Positions 55,387 through 64,000 of a DNA stretch of 64,000 nucleotides are shown here, piece by piece. The notes under the pieces were generated by a model. That model was not told the origin of the DNA. It worked only from the letters and a program-made list of their open reading frames with translations, and did not search any database. The translations under genes and the position numbers were made by a program. The DNA is from Amia ocellicauda (Eukaryota > Chordata > Actinopteri > Amiiformes > Amiidae), in assembly GCF_036373705.1 (NCBI RefSeq), contig NC_089864.1, positions 2,474,501-2,538,500 on the forward strand, given 5' to 3'. Positions within the stretch are counted from its first letter, which is position 1. The number at the start of each line of letters is the position of its first letter.

Positions 55387-58300
55387 ATGCATCTCCTCTC
55401 TGTCCTCCTGTCCCTGATGTTGCTCCTGGCAGCAGGTGGGTGTTGGCCTTCATTTTCTCAGGATGACTGGAGGTTCACAGCCACTGGGCTGGAGATGTGC
55501 AGAGCTTCCCCTGGGGGCTGTCTAGTTTACTGGAGTCAGGAGTGGGGTCTCAGTGATGCTGAGAGCGAAGAGTGTTGCAATAACGGGCTTAATTTTTAAT
55601 CTTAGCTTTTATACATGCATTTTTACAGAGCACCAAGTAAACAAGCCTTCTTGTGTTGATGACTAAATTGATTGTGTGTCCAAAACAGAATAATGCTTAT
55701 TCTGGGCTTTCAGAAACTTGTTTTAATTGTAAGTATTGTATTAAATAGTGTACATATTATTATTAATTAACTTTAATACTACTACTAATAATAATACACA
55801 GTTTCTACAATTTTTTAAACTGAACAGAATTTGTAAAAGTAATAGTGGCATTAAGGTACAATAGTGCTACAATAGTTTCAAGCTGGGGAACTATTTCTGG
55901 ATCTGGGAATAGCCCCCCATGCCACAATGTTGTACTTGTAAATGCATTTTAAGCATTCTGAGACTGGCTTTCTCATCAATTACAAAAAAGTCCCCAAAAC
56001 CATTCCTGCTCCCTTTGACAGTAGAAAGGGTTTCCTTTTAAAGTACAGTAGTTTTATGTTGGGGAGCAATTTGTGAAACTGGGAATAGTCACACAAACGG
56101 GTGTCCCCCATGCCTAAATGTAATTGCAGTGTGAGCGTTCAGTGGCTGGCTTTTTATTAATTAAAAGAACGTCCCCACAACCATTGTAGGTCCTTTGGAT
56201 AGTAGAAAGGATCCCCTTTAAACCCACACTAGTGTCATGCTGGGGAGCTATTTGTGGGACTGGGAACAGAATACTGGGAATAGTGTCCCCAGTGCCAGAG
56301 CTTTGTGTCTTAGATTGGGCTGTTAGCTTTCCAAGGGGTGTTTCCAATATTGAGAAGAAAGTCCCCAGAACCATTTTAGGTCCAATTGATAGTAAAGTGT
56401 CTCAGGTGTGTCTCTGATTCAATAAGTGTTTTCTGAATGCTAAACTTACATGCTATGGAATAATATTGTGTATTAATATAAATTATGTTTAAGTGAATTA
56501 TGGAAGTTGTTAAAGTGTGTGTTTACTATCGAGATTCCACATGTTGCAGTAATTGTGTGTTTAAAATGCACAATACACAATACTTTTCTGGTTAAAAACT
56601 ATTGTATCAGTCTAATATAAAGTGTTGTTGGTATTTTATATTTTGTTAAAATGAAAGTAAAATGATATTTTATGGTTTTGTAACAACAGCTAAACGGGAA
56701 TATGGTGATGAGTTATATAAAAAAAATACTGGTTTGTTTTTATGTTCAATGATCTATGCAGATTTAATTAGAAAAATGTGAAACAGTAGACAACCAGTGG
56801 ATGTATTATTTGTTTAAGGTATTTTAGTAGTTGCAAAAGATTAGGCCTACTTTCAAAGTGCTGAGTGGTATTGATTAGTCATGGAATAAACTGGTACATA
56901 AGAGTTTGTATGGCAACTTTGTGTAAGAATGTGTTTTAAAGATACACATGAATGTATTGTGTGTGTGTGTGTGTGTGTGTGTTTTGTAACGATTCCCAAC
57001 CAAGACAGAAGGGATCACCAGACTTTAAGATAAGGAGGATAAGCATTTGTTTGTAATTAACAAACCCAAGTGTATTATACAATGATAGTGAACATGCATT
57101 CATATCTAATGCCATTCCCCTATATAGACACAGGACCGGTCCAGGAACCCTGTTTTAAAGGGACTAATTGATATCTACTGTAGTCATGCTACTATGTTAC
57201 TGTAATACTACTGAATGTACAATCATGTTTGTGTTGCACACTGATCTGGCTGCATGATGTGTCCTGTGTCTCAGATCAAGAGTGCTCATAGTCTGAGGTG
57301 TATTTTATCTGGCCTCTTATTGCAGGGGTGGATCTGGCCACTAGTAACTGCACATGGGAGTCCCCCCCATTGGCATCTCAAACAGGATCCTTACCACAGT
57401 AGTTCGACCACATGATAGACAGCAATAGGGTGAAGACCTCTTACTAAAAAACAATCAAACCAAGGCTTCTATTGAAGATCTATGATAAGACGCATGAGGA
57501 ACAGAAAGCTCGTTCTTTACAGAGAGCAGACAATGGTTCCTCACCGAGCACGGGAAGAGCAGCATGAAGCCAAGACTGTCATTGAGCAACAGAGTGTCTC
57601 CCAGAAGAGCCCAGCGGCTCACTCAGAATTGCAAAGTAGCTGTTATTTGTGGCTTTCCAGCTAAACCAGGGGATATAACAGTAAAAGTGAGTTTCTACAG
57701 AAATCAAATGAGACGGTGAGAGCGTTCGCTATAGGCTTGTATCCCAGACGCGGGTCTTATGCTAAACAAACAACTTGTGAACAGTGTTCATGATGTCTTT
57801 GTGCGCAGAGAGAGATGAAGAGAATGTAAGAAGGACGGCAAGATAGAACGTGAGCAGCTACTGCATCAGCCGTTACGTGGTCTGAAGAAGAGGAGGTTGG
57901 GCTGGATCCCAACCTACAGCCGAAGGAGAAATCTAGACCTGGAGCTGTGAGTGAGTGCTGCTGTAGACGATCCCTGCACATTGAGTCTGCAGTCACTGAA
58001 CACGGCTGGACAGAAGCTTGTCCCCCAGCAGGACAACATGTTGACACTATTTAAGCAGCACATTTTCAAGGAGCTAATCGCAAGCAGTGAATCGTGGTCC
58101 TGAGATTTTTTGTTGTTGATCTCGTTCAAGATGCCGTATCTCTGTTTTGGTTTTTAATTTTTTCATTGTGATCAGAATTTAACAGATTGAGAAAATGCCG
58201 TGGTTTCTCCTCTCTTCCCTTTTCCAGGCTCGGTGCTCGACAGGACGCTGCTCTACGGGCAAGACTTTGAGGTGCAGCTCCCCCCTGGCACCACCGAGCT

Positions 58301-59881
58301 GGAGTTCAGGCCGTCCGCAGACACTTGGCCCAACCGGCACTTTCCGATACAGAAGGGGATCGTGACTCCCATCCCTCCCGGATACCTGGGCAGAGTCTCA
58401 GTCCGGCAGGGCTGCTTTGTTCTCGAGGGAGTGACGTCAGCGGACCAAGGGCAGTACACGGTGTGGTACCAGAGCGGGGGAGGAGACCTGGAGATCACCC
58501 ACGAGCTCAGTGTCACAGGTGAGCACAGAGCAAACATACAGTCCACCGTAGTGTTCCTCATGGGGTTTCCTTCTCTTATTGCAAAACAAAACCCTGTTAA
58601 GATGATGCAGAATGAAGTCCAAAATAGAGTACAGAGTAAGAGTTTCCCCTGAAGCAGTGTTTATTAATAATTGCATTATAGGCTGTTATTATAACACTGT
58701 CATTCACTTTTATTTCCTCAACAGCTCACAGTGACTCTCACACCCTGCGGTCTGGAGCCGCCCTCTCCCTCCCCCTGTTCACTGCAGAGCCAGTGGAGGT
58801 GCTGTTTGCTGCTGCAGGAGAGGGAGCCTCTGTCTCAGTGTGCGCTGTGGAGAGGGGCGCAGCGAGCCGCCCTGGCCCCGGGTACGAGCACAGAGTGTCA
58901 GTGCAGAGCGGCTCTCTGACACTGAGCTCACTCACAGCAGCTGACCAGGGCCAGTACACAGTGAGGGACTCCAGGACCAACCGCACCATCAGCAGCGTCT
59001 CTGTGTCTGTGTCTGAGGAAGGTGAGCTTTTAACAACAGTGTTGAATCTGTGTCTGTAATGCACTATGATGCACACTGTGGCGTCAGAGCTCTCATGATG
59101 AGGAACTGATGAACTGAAAGGACGCTGGTGGTGCCGTGTACAACACTTATACATGTCTCAACTGTAAGACCTAAAAGACCCGCACTGCTGGACTGAACTC
59201 CACTCTGTAAATGATAAAGCAACAGACGTCACTGGAAAAAGAGCTGAAGTGTTTTGCTCTGGTTTATTTTATTTGGGGAGATTGTGTGTGTGTGTGTACC
59301 CCCTACGACTGTATTAATTGATGTCTCCTAAAACAAAACATTTAATTGTGCAGACTAATACCTGCCACTCTCCAGCCCCCGGCCCCCAAGATGACACATG
59401 GTCAGCTCCCTCCTCGCTGCTCAACCTGTAGAGCCTCGCCTATCTGGCAATTAATACCGTCTTAATCAGTACAGATTAACAGAGCAGGTCTTTCCTGTAA
59501 GGAAAGCAGGTTCACAGGATCAGTGTCTGGCCTATCGCTGAGAGCGGCACGTGTATTCAAGTTACAGGGATGTGATGCATCTGTCAATTAACAGCTCATT
59601 AATGAGCCGAACCTCTTAAGTGTTACCTGAGGTTATCTGTATGCTTTATAAAGTAAGGAAAGGCAGTGATGCTTTGACTGCCTTGTTATCCATCACGGCA
59701 CGCACTGACACACTTCTCCCTCTCTCCTCTCTCAGCTCTCCGTCCACGGCCCAGTGGATCCCGGTCACACATTGCAGCGCTGCTCTCGGTTGGCTGTGTC
59801 CCTCTGGCTGCTCTGGTCTGTGTTGTCTGGGCCTGTAGGAGGTGTTGGCACAAAGCTCCTCCAGAGACATCTACAGTGTAG
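55387..59881 (+). CDS. Ig-superfamily membrane receptor with two cysteine-poor Ig domains (Ig gene B)
   Basis: Exons: 55387-55435 (signal peptide MHLLSVLLSLMLLLAA), 58228-58518 (Ig 1), 58725-59021 (Ig 2), 59736-59881 (membrane helix and tail). All junctions are phase 1; 260 aa, no interruptions. Both Ig domains keep the E-F turn (SADQGQYTV; AADQGQYTV) but lack the canonical pair of disulfide cysteines: B-strand positions read DFEVQLP and ALSLPLF, and the Y-x-C position is V. Each has one unusual Cys (QGCFVLE; SVCAVER). A transmembrane segment (HIAALLSVGCVPLAALVCVVWACRRCW) leads to a 15-residue tail ending STV, which could bind PDZ domains. There is no ITIM and no charged residue inside the helix. 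A type I surface receptor or adhesion protein is inferred. I do not recognise an orthologue. Domain 2 is nearly identical to that of gene A. Confidence 0.85.
55860..56402. repeat. Three-copy tandem repeat of about 180 bp in Ig gene B intron 1
   Basis: Copies begin near 55,866, 56,050 and 56,230. Each contains GCTGGGGAGCTATTTGTG-like, CTGGGAATAGT, GTCCCCA and CCATT..AGGTCC...GATAGTA words. Identity by eye is about 70-75 percent. Confidence 0.8.
56403..58227 (+). other. Remainder of Ig gene B intron 1
   Basis: AT-rich DNA with a (GT)n tract at 56,957-56,982 and no convincing extra exon. A 57.4-58.1 kb stretch is GC-richer but has only short frames. An additional Ig exon hidden here cannot be excluded, yet the phase-1 junctions already join cleanly without it. 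Confidence 0.5.
58787..58920 (+). repeat. 134-bp tract identical to Ig gene A
   Basis: From GAGCCAGTGGAGG to GGCTCTCTGAC, this matches positions 47,534-47,667 (opposite strand) without a mismatch. The bases on both sides diverge at once in an otherwise homologous exon. The pattern is typical of gene conversion. Confidence 0.9.
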
Positions 59882-60138
59882 GAGAGCTGGGCTACAGCAG
59901 TGACTTGGCCCTGTCCCAGCGAGGCTCCTGGTGCTGAGACCTGCTCCTGTGCTGGGCTCTGCAGGGACACGGCAGACACTGGGGGTCCTGCCAGACTCTG
60001 GACTGAGGGACTCCCTCCTCTCGGGCACTGTGGTGCGGCTCTCAAACAGGAGTCTGTATTTAATATAGTAACACCACCACCTGGTGTTCATGGTTAGAAA
60101 TTACAAGTAAGAATTCATCGGCCAGAGCTGCTTACAGC
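59882..60138 (+). other. 3' flank of Ig gene B
   Basis: Continues as GC-rich sequence for about 170 bp, probably 3' UTR. No AATAAA is seen before the MITE. Confidence 0.5.
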
Positions 60139-60393
60139 AGTGGTTCCCAAACCGGTCCTGGGGGACCCCCTACCCTACTGGTTTTTGTTCCAACCGAGCT
60201 CTCAACCCTTAATTGAACTAATCATTTCCTAAATCAGAGACTTAATTAATCAAACAGTAGGGGTTTTAAGTTAAGTATAGAATTATATTAAAAAATGTAT
60301 TGAAGAAACAACTATTTTCTTACACAATTTAAAAAGTAAAATCTAAGCAGATTGTTACTTCAATTAAGGTTCAATTAAGTAATTGAGAGCTCG
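60139..60393. mobile_element. hAT-type MITE, broken at its right end
   Basis: Starts CAGTGGTTCCCAAACC and follows the 4,216-4,554 element (TGGTTTTTGTTCCA, GAGCTCTCAA, AATTGAAC) through its second arm GTAATTGAGAGCTCGGTT. It then switches directly into transposase sequence of the Tc1-like family. Confidence 0.85.
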
Positions 60394-61324
60394 GTTTCCA
60401 CCTCCATGTTTGATAGTGGGGATGGTGTTCTTGGGGTCATTCCTCCTCCTCCAAACACGGCGAGTTGAGTTGATGCCAAAGAACTCGATTTTGGTCTCAT
60501 CTGACCACAACACTTTCACCCAGTTCTCCTCTGAATCATTCAGATGTTCATTGGCAAACTTCAGACGGGCCTGTACATGTGCTTTCTTGAGCAGGGGGAC
60601 CTTGCGGGCGCTGCAGGATTTCAGTCCTTCACGGCGTAGTGTGTTACCAATTGTTTTGTTGGTGACTATGGTCCCAGCTGCCTTGAGATCATTAACAAGA
60701 TCCTCCCGTGTAGTTCTGGGCTGATTCCTCACCGTTCTCATGATCATTGAAACTCCACGAGGTGAGATCTTGCATGGAGCCCCAGACCGAGGGAGACTGA
60801 CAGTTATTTTGTGTTTCTTCCATTTGCGAATAATCGCACCAACTGTTATCACCTTTTCACCAAGCTGCTTGGCGATGGTCTTGTAGCCCATTCCAGCCTT
60901 GTGTAGGTCTACAATCTTGTCCCTGACATCCTTGGACAGCTCTTTGGTCTTGGCCATGGTGGAGAGTTTGGAATCTGATTGATTGATTCCTTCTGTGGAC
61001 AGGTGTCTTTTATACAGGTAACGAGCTGAGATTAGAAGCTCTCCCTTTAAGAGAGTGCTCCTAATCTCAGCTCGTTACCTGTATAAAAGACACCTGGGAG
61101 CCAGAAATCTTGCTGATTGATAGGGGATCAAATACTTATTTCACTCATTAACATGCAAATCAATGTATAACTTTTTTGAAATGCGTTTTTCTGGATTTTG
61201 TTGTTGTTATTCTGTCTCTCACTGTTAAAATACACCTACCATTAAAATTATAGACTGATAATTTCTTTGTCAGTGGGCAAACGTACAAAATCAGCAGGGG
61301 ATCAAATACTTTTTTCCCCCACTG
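60394..61324 (-). mobile_element. Tc1-like transposon, truncated second copy
   Basis: Same family as 38,758-40,345. It keeps the right end (…CCCCCACTG before TA), the internal hairpin and the transposase N-terminal half (start ATG about 60,957). Everything beyond the GTTTCCACCTCCATG point is missing. The remaining frame is open past the position where copy 1 has its first stop (Trp here), until it runs into the MITE. Confidence 0.93.
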
Positions 61325-61420
61325 TATATCCCACCCACTGACAGGTGCCATGATAACGAGATTATCAGTGTTATTCACTTCACCTGTCAGTGGTTATAAT
61401 GTTATGGCTGATCGGTGTAA
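61325..61420 (-). mobile_element. Terminal repeat of the second Tc1-like family
   Basis: Reverse complement of the 40,346-40,440 terminal sequence (CCCACCCACTGACAGGTGCC … GGCTGATCGGTGTA). Only the terminus remains. It again lies directly beside the first Tc1 family, but in the opposite orientation. Confidence 0.85.
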
Positions 61421-62572
61421 TACACTGTCGCTGTAGCTACGTACTGCACAGTATGTTTGCAGTGTGGAGCAGACAACATGCAAAATGATAATAATTATTA
61501 AAAAGAAAATGACAATAAGCCGAGGTGGCCTCTCACGACCCCATCCTCTGATCTGGCGACTCCATTTGGGGTCACGACCCACAGTTTGGGAACCACTGAG
61601 TAGGCTTCACGAAGTTACCATAAAGTAAGGAATGCACATATGCCTATAATGCTTACTTTCAACTGACTATTCAAATCTGAACATTAAAAGCATACTCTTA
61701 AAGACAAACCGATTCACTTGGACAAAATTATTACTAGGGTAAATTATACTAAATGGAAGATTGCAGGCTATTAGTGGTAACTATTTTCCCTACTGAAAGT
61801 GACAGCACTGCAACTCAGCTACATTATAATTCAGTGCAATTATCAATATGAGCAAAGTAACATTTTAATAAAAAACTATTGCAGAATGTCCATAATTCAT
61901 AGCAGAATGCTTTAAAAAATTTAAAACTTACCAGCAGAGTCGTGATTTTTTTGGGGGGGCTTGTTTTATTTGGAATGTGCTTTGGACTTTATTATTATCT
62001 GCCAAATTATTAGTTTTCTAAAAGCGTCATGCCTATGAAAAACACAATAAAGATTCAGGTGTAATACTGATTGTATTATTCTTATTTATAGATGTATTTT
62101 GAATCCAGAATTATAGAAAAAAAGGGGAAACAACTACATTAATTCGTGCAATAATCCATACTAGTGTTTTCTATGGGTACATTCAAAAGTCTTTCAAATT
62201 ATGTAATCTTGTAATGTGTGCATGAATATACATATGCACAGCGGTCGAAGTGGGCCGGTATACAATTTCTCAAAAATACCAAACGAATGCTTTACTGTGT
62301 TTTATTTGTCCCTTGTCCCTCTCCCTGACATCTTGGTTTCACGTTTCTTTCTCAGTTTCTCACTTTCAATGCCCCCCGCCCCTTGTGTTTCCCACTCAAC
62401 AGCAGCTCTCTCTCTCTGGTACTTCATTAGTCTCCTTATTTTATTAATGGAAATATACCTATGTGCTATACAATATTTTCTTTCTCTTGATATTTTTTTG
62501 CATACTTCTATTAAACCATTTTGGCAAATGTTTGTTGGTTTTTTGGTACAAATTTCCTCAAGCAGTATTTTC
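61421..62572. other. Non-coding stretch with hAT-end-like word
   Basis: GGTCACGACCCACAGTTTGGGAACCACTG at 61,571-61,599 looks like the end of a common hAT MITE without a matching left end. The rest is AT-rich with no supportable gene. Confidence 0.5.
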
Positions 62573-63020
62573 TTAATATACCCATCCATTTTCAACTGAC
62601 TCTGTATCCAGTGTGCTCCAGTCTACCTCTTCTAAGTGCCGCCTCATACCTTCAAGGTTTGCTTTTCTGAAATTGTAGACCATTGTTTTAGACTGAAAGA
62701 ATGCCTCAACGCTGACCATATTGTGATCACAGTTTGCCATTGGTTCTCTAACTAGTATCCCTCTGACTCTATCTTGGTCATTTGAAAAGATCAAGTAAAT
62801 ACATGCGCTCTCTCTGGTTGCTTCCCTGACAAATTGAGTTAGAAAGCAGTCATTTACCATCTCTTGGTTTTCTCTCATTAGTGGAAAATCTCCTATTGTC
62901 AGAGCTCCCTGCCCCCCTGGTCCCTGGAATAAAGATTCACAATTACTCTGCACATATGGTCTACCAATGGATTAGCACCCCTTCTGTTTAGATGTAGACC
63001 GTCTGGATTGTAATATTTCT
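62573..63020 (-). mobile_element. LINE endonuclease-domain relic
   Basis: A 126-codon minus-strand frame reads NDCFLTQFVREATRES, YLIFSND, NCDHNMVSVEAFF and NFRKANLEGMRRHL, matching the C-terminal end of the apurinic endonuclease domain of CR1/L2-type LINEs (the D-H pair of the active site is in CDHN). Weaker similarity continues to about 63,020 across a stop. It lies directly beside the Ig fragment. Confidence 0.8.
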
Positions 63021-63039
63021 CCCCCCATGTCATTTAATA

Positions 63040-63196
63040 ATTCTGCCTCCTACTCAAGTCTCAGTGCTGTAGATAGTGACACACACACACACACACACAC
63101 CCCTGACCCTGCTTATGGGCCCCGAGTCTCAGGGCAGGAGCAGGAGGTCACACTGTCTGCACTGACCTTCACTGACCAGGGCTCCTACACTGTGAC
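63040..63196 (+). pseudogene. Ig-domain fragment (Ig gene C relic)
   Basis: A plus-strand frame with AYGPRVSGQEQEVTLSALTFTDQGSYTV followed by ACAG|GTAGGA. This corresponds to the C''-to-F half of the cysteine-less domains of genes A and B (TLSSLTAADQGQYTV). The 5' half is replaced by a (CA)n tract and LINE sequence, so it is truncated. It may be an exon of a gene continuing past the window, or a dead copy. Confidence 0.6.
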
Positions 63197-64000
63197 AGGT
63201 AGGACAGGGGCTGGGGCTGTTCATCACTGACCCTGTGTGACCAGAGCTGTGAAAGTGAGATTGTCTGAGGTTCAGTGCACGTTTTTAATACTTACTACAC
63301 CTGCAAACAGTCTGCCCGTTTTTAAAATAGAGCAGCAAAGGAGGCCTATACTATAATATTATATAAAGAAGTCTGGTTTTATATGTACAGAGCTGCATTT
63401 ATTTATTTATACATTTTCCCAGGCGTATGTTTTCTGTTTTCAATTGACAGACTTTTGGGAATGATTCCTGCGTGCTTGGGGTCATTGACCGGGAGTAGGG
63501 CTCTGCAGCAAGGCGGTCGGAGGGGATGTGTGATGCGCCGTTGTGCAAGTTCTCTGTCTCTGTAACTTTCCGGGTTCTGTGCTGTGATTTAATGTAGGTT
63601 TTTCAATTGGCTGCAGTTTTAAATAAGGAAATGATGGCACGGTGGCCTGATTGCCGAGCCGTCAGTTAATTTCATATGTATACGTCTCCACAGTCGCAGC
63701 GTCCTACTAATAAAGTGTCTGCAGCTGCAGGAGGAGACGCCTGTGTGGAGCTCTAGGTGAGAATCTGTGATTTGAACGTGGGGACATACGTGTACAGGTG
63801 TGTGTGTGTGTATATATATATGTAGCCCCGCTGATATTTTGTCGTTAAATAAAGTTACTTTAAATAGTTTGTATAAAATACACATGTAGTCCCAGCCTAC
63901 CTTGCTCACTGCTGATTGGATAGGGGAAAGCCATTCCCCTATTAAGTGACATGTATTGGAGAGAGGTGGCAAGTCAGAGATTGATGTGTAGTGGTAAGGA
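63197..64000. other. End of window, segment paralogous to the upstream flank of Ig gene B
   Basis: Blocks at 63,375-63,425 (TTTTATATGTACAGAGCTGCA, CCCAGGCGT) and 63,596-63,650 (GGTTTTTCAATTGGCTGCA, GGCACGGTGGC) match 54,016-54,063 and 54,117-54,175 upstream of gene B. No exon is supported in the rest. A short (TG)n(TA)n tract lies at 63,798-63,820. Confidence 0.6.

Noticed and set aside
57300-58100. Extra Ig exon in gene B intron 1
   Set aside because: The GC content rises, but there is no D-x-G-x-Y turn or Ig strand pattern in any plus frame.
59038-59154. Additional coding exon between Ig gene B domain 2 and the membrane exon
   Set aside because: Phase-1 junctions already join exon 3 to the membrane exon, and no open segment with acceptor and donor was found in this intron.

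Overview
The window is vertebrate nuclear DNA, most likely from a ray-finned fish. Genes are split into many exons with GT-AG introns and CpG-rich promoters, and the DNA is full of (CA)n/(CT)n tracts, Tc1-like and hAT-like DNA transposons, CR1/L2-like LINE relics and a Ty3/gypsy element. A non-teleost fish such as gar, bowfin or sturgeon is my guess from the repeat style; the sequence does not prove it. All gene models were built by eye from open frames, splice sites and phase.

Layout. 1-3,449: repeat-rich non-coding DNA ending in a 29-33 bp minisatellite. 3,450-3,660: one exon of a phostensin/taperin-like gene (+). 6,510-12,343: a complete 14-exon carnitine O-acetyltransferase-like gene (+, 616 aa) in which the catalytic His, the carnitine-contact Tyr and the STS motif are all replaced. 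14,837-19,997: a complete 8-exon PPT2 gene (+, 301 aa, triad intact). 23,900-35,998: a 9-exon coiled-coil gene (+, 802 aa) resembling short myomegalin (PDE4DIP) isoforms, with a roughly 54-copy intronic array made from copies of its own exon-5 splice acceptor and exon start. 38,758-45,107: transposon cluster (a Tc1-like element, a second Tc1-like fragment, gypsy gag-pol). 46,647-49,310: an Ig-superfamily receptor gene (-) with one in-frame stop. 51,433-53,256: nested hAT-like elements. 55,387-59,881: a complete Ig-superfamily receptor gene (+, 260 aa) whose second Ig domain shares a 134-bp identical tract with the minus-strand gene. 60,139-63,200: MITE/Tc1 chimera, LINE endonuclease relic and a third Ig-domain fragment.

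Context. PPT2 lies in the human MHC class III region. PPP1R18 (phostensin) is also in the MHC, while its relative TPRN, and CRAT and CDK5RAP2 (the PDE4DIP relative), are on human 9q33-34, and PDE4DIP is on 1q21. These are the MHC paralogous regions. I infer that this window is an MHC-class-III-like region that kept extra ohnologs of CRAT and of the myomegalin family, next to a small Ig-receptor cluster. There is no operon-like organisation. The genes share a neighbourhood, and three of the four promoter regions suggested here carry a perfect TGACGTCA palindrome.

A recurring structural theme is local duplication of exon edges together with their splice sites. It is seen in the CRAT-like gene (at least three places), at the end of PPT2, and in extreme form in the myomegalin-like gene.
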